Counted from the first letter of the stretch, positions 27,847-36,839 are shown. The stretch is DNA of 64,000 bases from Dysgonomonas gadei ATCC BAA-286 (GCF_000213555.1 NZ_GL891982.1:1-64000); one strand, 5' to 3'. The notes: generated by a model not told the origin, from the letters alone. A program made the numbers and translations.

Positions 27847-27987
27847 TCAATTGAAGGAGCAATTCAAGATGAGTCCGATTCCGACAGCAACCAATGATGT
27901 CAGAATCAATACATGTGTTGATTTTAACGATTGTTTTACAGACAGGGGCTTACGAGAACATCCCCGTTTATTATTTTCATTTTTCAT
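27847..27987 (-). CDS. Small membrane protein between kdpF and kdpA, 46 aa
   Basis: A strongly basic start (MKNENNKRGCSRKPLSVKQS) precedes a single membrane segment (THVLILTSLVAVGIGLIL) and the end NCSFN. It begins 5 nt after the kdpF stop and ends 21 bp before kdpA, so it is embedded in the operon. I do not know a named family for it. Its position suggests an additional Kdp accessory peptide. Confidence 0.55.
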   Translation of the reverse strand: MKNENNKRGCSRKPLSVKQSLKSTHVLILTSLVAVGIGLILNCSFN

Positions 27988-27992
27988 TTCTG

Positions 27993-28070
27993 TCAAAATT
28001 TTTCGGGCTTTAATAATACATAGCAGATGTAACAAAACACAGCTATGGCTATAATAAATAATGGGATCAT
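27993..28070 (-). CDS. kdpF: Potassium-transporting ATPase small subunit F
   Basis: 25 aa, nearly all one membrane helix (MIPLFIIAIAVFCYICY) ending in the diagnostic VLLKPEKF. KdpF stabilises KdpFABC in the membrane. It begins 11 bp after the stop of the 27-aa ORF. Confidence 0.92.
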   Translation of the reverse strand: MIPLFIIAIAVFCYICYVLLKPEKF

Positions 28071-28081
28071 AATGGTAGATT

Positions 28082-28165
28082 TTATATTTTTTCAAAAAAC
28101 TCTATTGTTTTATAAAATAGTCTGAAGCAGATAACTCCTGCTATTACTAATATCACAGTAAGCAT
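28082..28165 (-). CDS. Tiny membrane ORF preceding kdpF, 27 aa
   Basis: MLTVILVIAGVICFRLF forms one membrane helix, then a short tail ending KTIEFFEKI. It is the first reading frame after the sigma-54-type promoter and 11 bp before kdpF. Size and topology mirror KdpF; I recall similar mini-ORFs ending in a -FFEKI-like tail in other Bacteroidetes kdp operons, but cannot verify this. Confidence 0.55.
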   Translation of the reverse strand: MLTVILVIAGVICFRLFYKTIEFFEKI

Positions 28166-28220
28166 ATTCTTCTTTTTTTTAGTTATACATATAAGATATT
28201 TTTAATTGTTTCTTTTATAT

Positions 28221-28237
28221 ATGCTATTTGTATGCCA
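28221..28237 (-). promoter_or_regulatory. Predicted sigma-54 promoter of the kdp operon
   Basis: On the minus strand the sequence TTGGCATACAAATAGCAT has GG and GC exactly 10 nt apart, the -24/-12 spacing of sigma-54 promoters (TGGCAC-N5-TTGCW). Transcription would start near 28211, about 46 nt before the first small ORF. The cluster encodes an NtrC-type activator with GAFTGA, which supports the call. Confidence 0.6.
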
Positions 28238-28300
28238 AAGAGAATCAACTGAAATTAACTAACTATTAATCATACATATACAAGTTTTTGTAAAATTTTA

Positions 28301-28343
28301 TAAGCCTATCATTTTGATAATGTATATCAAAATGATAGGCTTA
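28301..28343. terminator. Perfect 19-bp-stem hairpin upstream of kdp
   Basis: taagcctatcattttgata and its exact inverse are separated by 5 nt. It lies about 65-105 bp upstream of the sigma-54 -24 element. It may insulate kdp from upstream transcripts or serve as an enhancer-like site; the T-tract is weak on both strands. Its outer arms repeat the stem of the terminator at 18011-18035. Confidence 0.5.
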
Positions 28344-28707
28344 ATTATAAATTTCGCTTAATCAAAAAAGGATATATACAGTTGATGTATATATACCCAA
28401 TTTTTTGCAATAAGAGATATTATTCGGAAAACATCTCCACCGGAGGTTACAATAGTAAGTTGACTAACACTGCCATAAACTAATGTTTTATTAAGAATGC
28501 TAGTTGCTAAAATATTTCTTCTTTATATCTGATTTTATCTTTATTCAAACATCGGATTCAAAAATATATCTCTTATAAATATGAGAGGGTATATAAGTAC
28601 AGCCAAATCTAAACCTACAACCTCAATAAATTTAGTCAATGAATCTAATTGACAGTTTAGATACTGAAAAACAGACTATATCACTATACAGAAAATCGTA
28701 AACTAAT
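28344..28707. other. Gene-free stretch between kdp and the metal ATPase
   Basis: No coding frame is convincing. Notable items are an 8-bp-arm palindrome (28372-28394, atatatac...gtatatat), about 150 bp upstream of the sigma-54 promoter and therefore a possible activator site, and a small ctcc/ggag hairpin near 28434. The rest is AT-rich without recognisable signals. Confidence 0.35.
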
Positions 28708-28731
28708 GACGGGCAGATTTCTCTGCCCGTC
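28708..28731 (-). terminator. Terminator of the metal ATPase gene
   Basis: GC-rich perfect 10-bp arms gacgggcaga / tctgcccgtc with a 4-nt loop, 41 bp past the ATPase stop. The T-tract is modest, but stem strength supports termination. Confidence 0.7.
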
Positions 28732-28771
28732 TTCTATTCTTATTAGTTCCACAAATTCTGAAATATTGAAA

Positions 28772-30706
28772 TCAGAATTTCATTTTCAAGATCCTGACAG
28801 CATTCAGTATAGCCAGTAACGATACGCCTACATCGGCGAAGACTGCTTCCCACATATTTGCCACGCCGAAACCTCCAAGAACAAGGACAATTAGTTTAAT
28901 GGTAAATGCTAAAGTTATATTCTGATAAACGATCTCTTTTGTCGATTTGGCAATTTGTATAGCGGTCCCTATTTTAGATGGTTGGTCTGTCTGTATTACG
29001 ACATCTGCTACTTCAATAGCCGCATCGCTTCCCATTCCTCCCATTGCAATACCTACATCACTAATTGCAAGTGAAGGAGCATCGTTTATACCATCACCGA
29101 CAAAAGCAATAACATTATTCTTGTCTGCTTTCAGTTGTTCAAGATGCTTCACCTTACCCTTAGGTAATAAGTCACCATAAGCATTGTCTATTCCGAGAAA
29201 TGATGCGACTTTTTCAGTAATGGATGATTTATCTCCGCTTAACATCACAATTTTATCAATACCCTTTGCATGCATATTTTTTATAGCTTCAGCCGCATCT
29301 TCCTTCACTTCATCTGCAATAGTAATATAGCCTGCATATATTCTGTTTATTGCTATCAGCACAGTTGTTTCAGGTATTGAATCAACAGTTTTATCATAGT
29401 TTATCAGATTGCTTTGCATCAATTTTGAATTACCTGCCAATACCTCATTCTCATTTACCAGACCTTTCAATCCCTGTCCCGATATTTCCTCTATAGCAGT
29501 TACAGAATAATTACTGTTTATATCTCCGGCGAAAGCTACGATTGCTCTGGCTATCGGATGGTTGGACATTTTCTCCAATGCTACGACCGGGTCTAGAAGC
29601 TCTTTTTCACAAAATGCTTCACTTGGGACTATATCCCGAACATGAAATACACCTTGAGTCAAGGTTCCTGTTTTGTCCATAACTACTATATTTATTTTTG
29701 CCAGCAGGTCGAGGTAATTCGCTCCTTTAAAAAGTATGCCAGCTCTGGAGGCAGCTCCGATACCACCAAAATAGCCCAAAGGTATGGAGATTACCAATGC
29801 ACACGGACAAGAAATAACAAGGAAAACCAAAGCGCGATACAGCCAATCCTGAAACACATAATCAGCGACAAAGAAGTATGGTATCACCGTAACCAATACA
29901 GCCAAGAGAAATATAATGGGAGTATATACTTTAGCAAACCTGCGTATAAGCAGTTCGGTTTTGGCTTTGCGGGAAGTAGCTTCCTGTACCAGTTCCAATA
30001 TTCGGGACAAAGAACTATCCTCGTATTTCTTAGTTACTTTAATTTCAATTACTTTATCTATATTAAGCATACCTGCAAGGACGTTTTCTCCTTTCCGTAT
30101 GGTTTTCGGTTTACTTTCTCCGGTCAAAGCAGATGTATTAAAACTACCGGATTCGGAAACCATCACTCCATCCAACGACACTTTCTCTCCTGCTTTTACT
30201 TGTATTATTTCTCCAATTCTAACTTCTCCAGGAAAAATATCTACATGCTTACCATTCCTTTCAACGCAAGCCCTATCCGGCCGGACATCAAGAAGGGACT
30301 TGATATTCCTTTTAGCTTTGTTTACTGCCGAATTTTGAAGTAACTCACCAACAGAATAGAAAAGCATTACAGCCACCCCTTCGGGATATTCTCCAATAAA
30401 AAATGCACCTAGTGTAGCCACTATCATCAGGGTAAATTCGGTGAAAATCTCTTTTTGCCGGATTGTTTCTATAGCCTCCCTGAAAACGGAGTAAGCAACA
30501 GGTATATATGCCAGTATGTACCAAATAAGCCTGTAATAAGAATTAAAATACTGCCGGAGAGAATTATCCATTACTATTCCTCCCAGAAGCATAACAAGAC
30601 TTATACTAACAGGGATATAAATTTTCCAGTTTTGTGTATTGTCATCCTTCGATTCTGTGGAACAAGAGCCACTACAGGTGCATGTATATACTTTATTTTT
30701 ATCCAT
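28772..30706 (-). CDS. Zn/Cd/Pb-type P1B heavy-metal efflux ATPase (ZntA/CadA-like)
   Basis: 644 aa. The metal-binding membrane motif CPC is at 300-302 (VISCPCALV), TGES at 195-198, the phosphorylation site DKTGTLT at 344-350, SNHPIARAIV supplies the HP motif, GDGINDAP is the hinge, and the last helices carry ADVGVSLLAILNAVRIL, the Asp-containing pattern of Zn/Cd-type pumps. There is no N-terminal HMA domain; a short Cys cluster (CTCSGSC, residues 9-15) takes its place. A promoter with a 7-1-7 palindrome lies upstream, and a Fur-family regulator is the next gene. It exports excess divalent metal to the periplasm. Confidence 0.93.
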   Translation of the reverse strand: MDKNKVYTCTCSGSCSTESKDDNTQNWKIYIPVSISLVMLLGGIVMDNSLRQYFNSYYRLIWYILAYIPVAYSVFREAIETIRQKEIFTEFTLMIVATLGAFFIGEYPEGVAVMLFYSVGELLQNSAVNKAKRNIKSLLDVRPDRACVERNGKHVDIFPGEVRIGEIIQVKAGEKVSLDGVMVSESGSFNTSALTGESKPKTIRKGENVLAGMLNIDKVIEIKVTKKYEDSSLSRILELVQEATSRKAKTELLIRRFAKVYTPIIFLLAVLVTVIPYFFVADYVFQDWLYRALVFLVISCPCALVISIPLGYFGGIGAASRAGILFKGANYLDLLAKINIVVMDKTGTLTQGVFHVRDIVPSEAFCEKELLDPVVALEKMSNHPIARAIVAFAGDINSNYSVTAIEEISGQGLKGLVNENEVLAGNSKLMQSNLINYDKTVDSIPETTVLIAINRIYAGYITIADEVKEDAAEAIKNMHAKGIDKIVMLSGDKSSITEKVASFLGIDNAYGDLLPKGKVKHLEQLKADKNNVIAFVGDGINDAPSLAISDVGIAMGGMGSDAAIEVADVVIQTDQPSKIGTAIQIAKSTKEIVYQNITLAFTIKLIVLVLGGFGVANMWEAVFADVGVSLLAILNAVRILKMKF

Positions 30707-30724
30707 ATCTTAGTTGTTTATACA

Positions 30725-30732
30725 CAAAGATA
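30725..30732 (-). promoter_or_regulatory. -7 box of the metal ATPase gene
   Basis: TATCTTTG on the minus strand, 18 bp before the ATPase ATG, matches TAnnTTTG exactly. Confidence 0.6.
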
Positions 30733-30744
30733 CGGACGAATCAA

Positions 30745-30759
30745 TGCAACCTGGTTGCA
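30745..30759. promoter_or_regulatory. Perfect 7-1-7 palindrome, predicted operator of the metal ATPase
   Basis: TGCAACC-T-GGTTGCA is a perfect 7-1-7 inverted repeat, the arrangement used by Fur, Zur and PerR boxes. It lies 12 bp upstream of the -7 box, covering the place where the -33 element should be, so binding would block transcription. The neighbouring Fur-family gene is the obvious candidate binder (inference). I found no second copy in the window. Confidence 0.6.
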
Positions 30760-30892
30760 AAGCTATGGTGCCTTTAATAGCCACCGTTTATTTAACATAA
30801 CCCTTTAAGAATAAATATTGGAATAGATCAGGAAATTATCGTACTATAAATAAATACATAATGTGAAACTCAAAGAAAAGCTGTCGTGATTT

Positions 30893-31315
30893 TTATTTTT
30901 TTAATTTATTGCACTGTCCACAATATCCCTTTATGACAAGATTTACACTTTCCACCTGCATAACCGGGGATAATGCGAACTCAGGGATAGCTATATTCTT
31001 GAGACAAAAAGCGTTGTTACAGTAGTTACAATAGAAATGTGCATGCAAATCATCTATACTGCAGTGGCAATCCCTACTGCATACAGAATATTTAACTGAC
31101 CCTGATCCATCATCAAAGCTATGGATGAGCTGTTTCTCGTGAAACAGATGGATTGTACGTGATATAGTTGACTTATCAATGGTATCCATCTCCATTTCCA
31201 AATCAGATAAAGTGAATGCCTTATTATATTTAAGCATCGCTTTAAGGATTAGTATCCGATTAGCTGTTGGATTTATAGTGCGTTCGTTCAGTATATCTAT
31301 GTAAGAGCTATTCAT
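30893..31315 (-). CDS. Fur-family transcriptional regulator (Zur-like)
   Basis: 140 aa. Winged helix about 1-80 (TLSDLEMEMDTIDKSTISRTIHLF) and a C-terminal dimerisation domain with metal ligands: a Cys/His-rich stretch (CSRDCHCSIDDLHAHFYCNYC), then the CGQC pair near the end, giving two CxxC structural-zinc motifs. The His and Cys content suits Zn sensing, but which paralog it is (Zur, Fur, PerR or a Cd/Zn derepressor) cannot be fixed. It lies 187 bp upstream of the metal ATPase on the same strand with its own promoter. Confidence 0.85.
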   Translation of the reverse strand: MNSSYIDILNERTINPTANRILILKAMLKYNKAFTLSDLEMEMDTIDKSTISRTIHLFHEKQLIHSFDDGSGSVKYSVCSRDCHCSIDDLHAHFYCNYCNNAFCLKNIAIPEFALSPVMQVESVNLVIKGYCGQCNKLKK

Positions 31316-31677
31316 CTTGATCTACCCCCTGTTTTAATAACATCTATGCAAAGATAGTAACTTTTAAAATGCCTATTTTGATTGTTTCCTTTTAATATTT
31401 TATTTAACTATATTAACTCAGCAGCGGAATTTTTATCATCGCCCCATTCTATACCCAATACCGCTTTATCTGTACCTGTTCCCACCCAAAAGGTTTACAC
31501 AATCATCCACCGTGGAGTGTATACACTAAATTCCCTATAATTAGCACACAATCAAGCATATTTGAAAGTATATAATTAACTCTTTTCTCAACATTTCCTT
31601 TCTATTTTTCAGATAATGTCTTGGTTTCTTACAATTTTTGTATATTTGAGTTCTACAACCACCTAACCCGGATATTC
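31316..31677. other. Divergent intergenic region: regulator and ECF sigma promoters
   Basis: It holds two promoter boxes: minus-strand TATCTTTG (31349-31356) for the Fur-like gene, about 33 bp before its ATG, and plus-strand TATATTTG (31641-31648) for the ECF sigma gene, 30 bp before its ATG at 31678. No gene or strong repeat is seen between them. Confidence 0.5.
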
Positions 31678-32247
31678 ATGTTGAAAGATGAGTTAATTAT
31701 GCAAAACTTTAATGAACTATTTTCCCTATATAGAAATCGTTTCATTCTTTTTGCCATTAGCTATGTCGACAACAAAGAAGTTGCAGAAGATATTGTTATG
31801 GATAGTTTTATGTACTACTGGGAGAAACGTACAGAATTAGCCGACACATCAAATATACCCGGATATATACTCACCACAATAAAGCATAAATCCCTGAATT
31901 ATCTGAAACATAAGTTGCATGTAGAAAAGACCCACTCAGAAATTAAATCTCATCAAAGCAGGGTAACAGAATTAAATATCTCATCACTGGAGGCCTGTGA
32001 GCCTCAGGAGCTGTTGGCAAGAGAACTTAAGGCTTTAATAATGAATACGCTTAAACAATTGCCGGAACCAACCCGAACTATTTTCATAAAGAGCAGACTT
32101 AACAATAAAACTTATAAAGAGATTGGATATGATTTGAATATTTCAGAAAAAAGCATTGAGTATCACTTAACTAAAGCGGTAAAAATACTAAAAGAAAATC
32201 TTAAAGATTATCTCCATCTTCTCATATTATTATCATTCTTCAAATAA
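31678..32247 (+). CDS. ECF RNA polymerase sigma factor of the PUL
   Basis: 189 aa from ATG 31678 (MLKDELIMQNF); the upstream frame extension overlaps the promoter. Sigma2 about 20-85 (AEDIVMDSFMYYWEKR) and sigma4 about 125-180 with KTYKEIGYDLNISEKSIEYHLTKA as the HTH. Paired with the FecR-type anti-sigma 69 bp downstream and an STN-bearing SusC, it forms the trans-envelope signalling set that activates the adjacent PUL. Confidence 0.93.
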   Translation: MLKDELIMQNFNELFSLYRNRFILFAISYVDNKEVAEDIVMDSFMYYWEKRTELADTSNIPGYILTTIKHKSLNYLKHKLHVEKTHSEIKSHQSRVTELNISSLEACEPQELLARELKALIMNTLKQLPEPTRTIFIKSRLNNKTYKEIGYDLNISEKSIEYHLTKAVKILKENLKDYLHLLILLSFFK

Positions 32248-32316
32248 GAAAAAGTTAATATTAGTTAAATACATTAATCCTGACAGGGATCCGTCTTTTA
32301 TAAATGCTTTATATAT

Positions 32317-33285
32317 ATGAACCAAGAATTTGACAAGAACGTAATGTATAAGTTCTTTTCCCGGGATATCAGTGCCGGTGAAGAACAAAGACTGTTAGAT
32401 TGGATAGATGAGTCTGAAGATCATAGAGATATATTCTTATCCGAAAGGAAAATATACAATCAGTTGATTTTAAATATTGGAGAAAAAGATCTTGTAGATT
32501 CAGCAAGCGCTGGAGAATACAACAAGGTCAAAAGAATACCGGTGTGGATAAAAGAAGTGCTGAAAATATCCGCTGTGATCCTGTTGGTCTTAGGCGGTGC
32601 GTATTTCTTTAACAAGCATCAGTATAATAATTTGCAAACACTTTCAAATGAGATTGTTTTACCGGCAGGAGAGAGAGTTAGCCTAACCCTTTCTGATGGG
32701 ACAAAAGTATGGGTGAATGCGAAATCAAAATTCACTTATCCTGCCTTGTTTGGAGATAAAGAGAGGCGGGTACTCTTGGACGGTGAAGCCTTCTTTGATG
32801 TGACAAATAATAAGAAACTTCCTTTCATCGTGGAAACGCCGAAAGGAGAAGTAAAAGTATTAGGTACAGAATTTAATGTGGATGCATACTCTCATTCTCC
32901 GAAGATGGCTATATCATTATTTAAGGGTAAAGTTGAGTTTTCCGGTGTAATGCTGCCAAAGCCTGTTATATTGAGTGCTAACGAATATTTTGAAAGTATA
33001 GATAATGAATACAGCATAAAAATGCTGGAAAATTATTCTGCTTCGATGTGGAAAGAGGGAATAATAGCATTTAAGGATATTCCGTTTCCGGAACTTATAA
33101 AAACCTTTGAGAAATATTATGATGTGAAAATCTATATCCAAAATACGAATTTATCAAGTACAGAGCTTACCGGAAAAATACGAATCAATGACGGAATAGA
33201 GCATGCTTTAAAAGTTATTCAGAAAAATGCAAACTTTAAATATCAGAGAGACAGTGATGAAAACAATATTATATATATAAAGTAG
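32317..33285 (+). CDS. FecR-family anti-sigma factor
   Basis: 322 aa: cytosolic sigma-binding part (1-85), one membrane helix (VILLVLGGAYFF, about 88-102), periplasmic FecR domain (EIVLPAGERVSLTLSDGTKVWVNA onward) and a DUF4974-like C-terminal domain (AFKDIPFPELIKTFEKYYDVKI). It receives a signal from the STN domain of the SusC transporter and frees the sigma factor. Confidence 0.93.
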   Translation: MNQEFDKNVMYKFFSRDISAGEEQRLLDWIDESEDHRDIFLSERKIYNQLILNIGEKDLVDSASAGEYNKVKRIPVWIKEVLKISAVILLVLGGAYFFNKHQYNNLQTLSNEIVLPAGERVSLTLSDGTKVWVNAKSKFTYPALFGDKERRVLLDGEAFFDVTNNKKLPFIVETPKGEVKVLGTEFNVDAYSHSPKMAISLFKGKVEFSGVMLPKPVILSANEYFESIDNEYSIKMLENYSASMWKEGIIAFKDIPFPELIKTFEKYYDVKIYIQNTNLSSTELTGKIRINDGIEHALKVIQKNANFKYQRDSDENNIIYIK

Positions 33286-33364
33286 AGAACCATTAATTAT
33301 CAACCTAAAAATCTAATCGCCTATGAAAAAATGAAAAACCTGAAAAACATTAGAATCTAAAAAA

Positions 33365-33388
33365 TCTGTCGATGCGACCACACCGACA
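33365..33388. promoter_or_regulatory. Small hairpin in the susC leader
   Basis: Arms ctgtcg / cgacag enclose a 12-nt loop in the 160-bp gap before the SusC gene. It could be a leader structure or a weak terminator after the anti-sigma gene. Confidence 0.3.
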
Positions 33389-33445
33389 GATAAGAGAAAA
33401 AGATTTTATCATTATTTCCATAAAAACCTTTAACAATGTAAATAT

Positions 33446-36400
33446 ATGAAAATTATAACAAAAACAGATGTTTTTGCTACTAAAAACGTCTGTCATAAAC
33501 AATTATTAAGAGTGATGAAACTTACTTCTTTCTTTTTAATCGTTTTTGTTTTTTGTCTAAATGCAGGGAATCTCAGTTCACAAAACATAAAGGTAACCTT
33601 AAATCAAAAAAATGTCACGTTAGAAACAGTTTTGAACAAAATTGAATCTCAAACGGATTATTTATTTGTTTATGACAAGTCAATAAACAAAGACCGCATC
33701 GTATCTGTAACGGAGACAGAACAAACATTAGCTGATGTTCTGGAAAATCTATTTAGATATACCAATATTTCTTATTTTGTAGAAGGAACCAATATTGTTC
33801 TTAGCACAAAGAAAAGCGGATCGAAAGACACTCCTCAACAACAGCGTACTATAACAGGTACAGTTCGCGACGAGAATGGAGAGGCAATAATAGGTGCTTC
33901 GGTTTCCATAGAGGGAACAACCAAAGGAACCTTTTCAGATATTGACGGGCGATTCGAAATTTCCCTCCCGGCCGGAACTGCAAAACTGGTCGTATCCTTC
34001 ATCGGAATGGTAACATATGAATTTACTGTGGGTGCACAAAACAACTACAATATTATTCTTAAAAATGCAACCGTGACAATGGATGAAGTCGTAGTCACAG
34101 CCTTAGGTATCAGAAGAGAAGAAAAGGCCCTTACTTATAACGTACAAGAAATCAAAGCTGAAGAATTAACGACCGTAAAAGATGCCAACTTTGTCAATTC
34201 TCTTGCAGGTAAAGTTGCGGGTATTACAATCAATCAGAGCGCATCGGGTATAGGAGGTTCTTCCCGTGTAATAATGCGTGGAACCAAATCATTGCTTGGT
34301 GATAATAATGCACTCTACGTTATAGATGGTATCCCCATTTATAACACAAAGAACGATCAGCCCGAAGCCGCTTACGAATCGCCCGATGGCGGAGACGGAG
34401 ATGTCATGTCATTTCTCAATCCTGAAGATATCGAGTCCATATCTGTCCTGTCCGGGGCTGCTTCAGCCGCATTATATGGCAGCCAGGGAGCGAACGGAGT
34501 TATCTTGGTAACGACAAAAAAAGGTAAAGAAGGCCGGGTACGGCTTAACTACTCGAATAGTACCATGTTTATGGCGCCATTCGTTAAACCTCAATTCCAA
34601 AATACTTATGGAACAAAGGGTACAGAATTTAATAGTTGGGGGGCAAAACTCGATAAACCGACATCATACGATCCTATGGACTTCTTCCAGACAGGATATA
34701 CAGAAACAAATTCATTAAGTGTATCGGCAGGAAACCAGTATAACCAAACTTACGCTTCGGCATCAGCCCTTTTAGCCCGGGGGATTATCCCGAATAATGA
34801 CTTGAGACGTATCAACCTGACAGTCAACAATACTACCAGCTTAATTAAAGATAAACTAACGCTCGATCTCGGCTTTTCATATGCAACCCAAAAGGATAAG
34901 AACATGTTGATTCAGGGGCAATATCACAATCCCCTCGTACCTCTTTACCTGTTTCCGAGAGGTGATGATATCAACAAGTATAAAGTATATGAAAGATATG
35001 ATGAAGGCCGTAATTTCTCACTGCAATACTGGCCATATGGTAATCAGGGCTTAGGAATGCAAAACCCATACTGGATAGTTAACCGGGAAGCATTTGAAAA
35101 CAAAACAGACAGGTATTCCATCAATGGCGCTCTGATTTATAAACCGGTGAACTGGCTGACGTTGACCGGACGGGCATTGAGTACATTTACATCTAACACA
35201 TTTGAAAGAAAAATTTCCGCCTCGGCTGATCTGCTCTTTGCCTCCGAAAAAGGAAACTATATGCACAGGCAAACAAGCAATAAGCAGTTATACGCGGATT
35301 TCTTAGCCACAGTTGACAAACGGTTTAATGATGATTTCAGCTTAACCGGGGTATTAGGAGCTTCTGTTCTCGACTTTAAATATCGTCAGAGCGGAGCCGA
35401 AGGCCACCTAAGTATAATCCCTGACTTTTTCTATTTAGGCAATTTAGACCTTACCCATCCCGAATCAAGACTCCTGCAGAATGATTATAACGAGCAGACT
35501 CAATCTGTTTTCGCGACAGCCCAGTTAGGTTACAAGAGTATGCTTTATCTGGATCTGACTGCACGTAATGAATGGTCTTCCGCACTGGCATATACAGACC
35601 ACGGAACAGCTTTTTTCTATCCTTCTGTCGGCTTATCAGGCATAATAAGTGAAATGACGGATTTAAGTTCCGTAGTTTCATTTCTGAAAGTAAGGGGGTC
35701 TTATAGTGAAGTGGGAAATGCCCCTATCAGATATATCACGATGATAAATTATGGACTGAAACAAAATGGCAGCCTCGACCTGCTGCCGTTTTATCCGGCC
35801 CGGGGTCTGAAGCCGGAAAGGACAAAAGCTTATGAAGTTGGGTTGAACACGAAGTTTTTGAATAATATGCTAAGGTTCGATATAACATATTACAATACGA
35901 ATACTTACAATCAGCTATTTAAAATCGATGCGTCTACGACTTCGGGCTTTTCCTACTATTATCTGAATGCCGGAAAAGTAAACAACCAGGGCGTCGAAAT
36001 TTCATTAGGACTGGATAAAAGATGGAGGAATTTCCAATGGAGCTCAAACTTTACTTACACCCTGAACCGGAACAAAGTAAAGAAAATGGTAGCAGCCGGA
36101 ACAATCGATCCGACAACTAACCAGCCAATGGAAAACGGCATGAATGAAATTATAGCCAGCGAACAGGATGCATATCGGATGGTAATAAAAGAAGGAGCCG
36201 CTATGGGAGATATCTATGTATATACACTAAAAAAAGATTTAAATGGGAATGTATATGTAGACCCGGTTAACGGAACCGTAAGCGCCGATACCAAAAACTG
36301 GGTCAGAGCAGGAAATCCGGCTCCAAAATATAACCTTGGATTCCAGAATACCTTTAGCTATAAAGATTTTTCCCTGGGCTTTTTATTCGATGCCCGTATC

Positions 36401-36820
36401 GGAGGTGTCGGAGTATCGGCAACTCAGGCTTTGATGGACCGCTATGGTGTGTCAAAAGCTTCAGCAAATGCCAGAGATGCCGGAGGGGTTGCTGTTAATG
36501 GCGGCCTGCTGAACCCCGAAAATTATTATTCCGTAGTAGGGGGAGGTACGACCGGTATTCTGTCCGAATATGTCTATAGTATGACCAATGTCAGGCTGCG
36601 GGAAGCCAGTCTGAGCTATACCCTTCCTGCAAATCTCTTCAAAGGATATGTTAAGAATGTGACCCTGTCCGTGATCGGACGCAATCTGTGGATGATATAT
36701 AACAGAGCTCCGTTCGATCCGGAAATCACGGCTTCCACAGGCACATACTATCAAGGATTCGATTACTTTATGCAGCCAAGCCTTCGTAGCTTCGGGTTTA
36801 ATGTGAAAGTAGAATTTTAA
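33446..36820 (+). CDS. SusC/RagA TonB-dependent outer-membrane transporter with STN domain
   Basis: 1124 aa. An N-terminal signal region (a basic stretch, then MKLTSFFLIVFVFCLNAG) is followed by an STN domain (about 55-115), a carboxypeptidase-regulatory-like domain (about 130-205, ITGTVRDENGEAIIGASVSIEG), the plug (about 215-340, LYVIDGIPI) and a 22-strand barrel ending FNVKVEF. It imports oligosaccharides captured by SusD. The STN domain marks it as the signalling partner of the upstream FecR/ECF pair. The susD gene starts 19 bp later. Confidence 0.95.
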   Translation: MKIITKTDVFATKNVCHKQLLRVMKLTSFFLIVFVFCLNAGNLSSQNIKVTLNQKNVTLETVLNKIESQTDYLFVYDKSINKDRIVSVTETEQTLADVLENLFRYTNISYFVEGTNIVLSTKKSGSKDTPQQQRTITGTVRDENGEAIIGASVSIEGTTKGTFSDIDGRFEISLPAGTAKLVVSFIGMVTYEFTVGAQNNYNIILKNATVTMDEVVVTALGIRREEKALTYNVQEIKAEELTTVKDANFVNSLAGKVAGITINQSASGIGGSSRVIMRGTKSLLGDNNALYVIDGIPIYNTKNDQPEAAYESPDGGDGDVMSFLNPEDIESISVLSGAASAALYGSQGANGVILVTTKKGKEGRVRLNYSNSTMFMAPFVKPQFQNTYGTKGTEFNSWGAKLDKPTSYDPMDFFQTGYTETNSLSVSAGNQYNQTYASASALLARGIIPNNDLRRINLTVNNTTSLIKDKLTLDLGFSYATQKDKNMLIQGQYHNPLVPLYLFPRGDDINKYKVYERYDEGRNFSLQYWPYGNQGLGMQNPYWIVNREAFENKTDRYSINGALIYKPVNWLTLTGRALSTFTSNTFERKISASADLLFASEKGNYMHRQTSNKQLYADFLATVDKRFNDDFSLTGVLGASVLDFKYRQSGAEGHLSIIPDFFYLGNLDLTHPESRLLQNDYNEQTQSVFATAQLGYKSMLYLDLTARNEWSSALAYTDHGTAFFYPSVGLSGIISEMTDLSSVVSFLKVRGSYSEVGNAPIRYITMINYGLKQNGSLDLLPFYPARGLKPERTKAYEVGLNTKFLNNMLRFDITYYNTNTYNQLFKIDASTTSGFSYYYLNAGKVNNQGVEISLGLDKRWRNFQWSSNFTYTLNRNKVKKMVAAGTIDPTTNQPMENGMNEIIASEQDAYRMVIKEGAAMGDIYVYTLKKDLNGNVYVDPVNGTVSADTKNWVRAGNPAPKYNLGFQNTFSYKDFSLGFLFDARIGGVGVSATQALMDRYGVSKASANARDAGGVAVNGGLLNPENYYSVVGGGTTGILSEYVYSMTNVRLREASLSYTLPANLFKGYVKNVTLSVIGRNLWMIYNRAPFDPEITASTGTYYQGFDYFMQPSLRSFGFNVKVEF

Positions 36821-36839
36821 TAACTTAAATGAAAACATT

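Noticed and set aside
28096..28771. rRNA or tRNA in the kdp-ATPase gap
   Set aside because: No cloverleaf or conserved rRNA sequence; only AT-rich DNA and palindromes.
29642..30343. 233-codon plus-strand frame opposite the metal ATPase
   Set aside because: It is a mirror of a clear P-type ATPase gene and has no domain.
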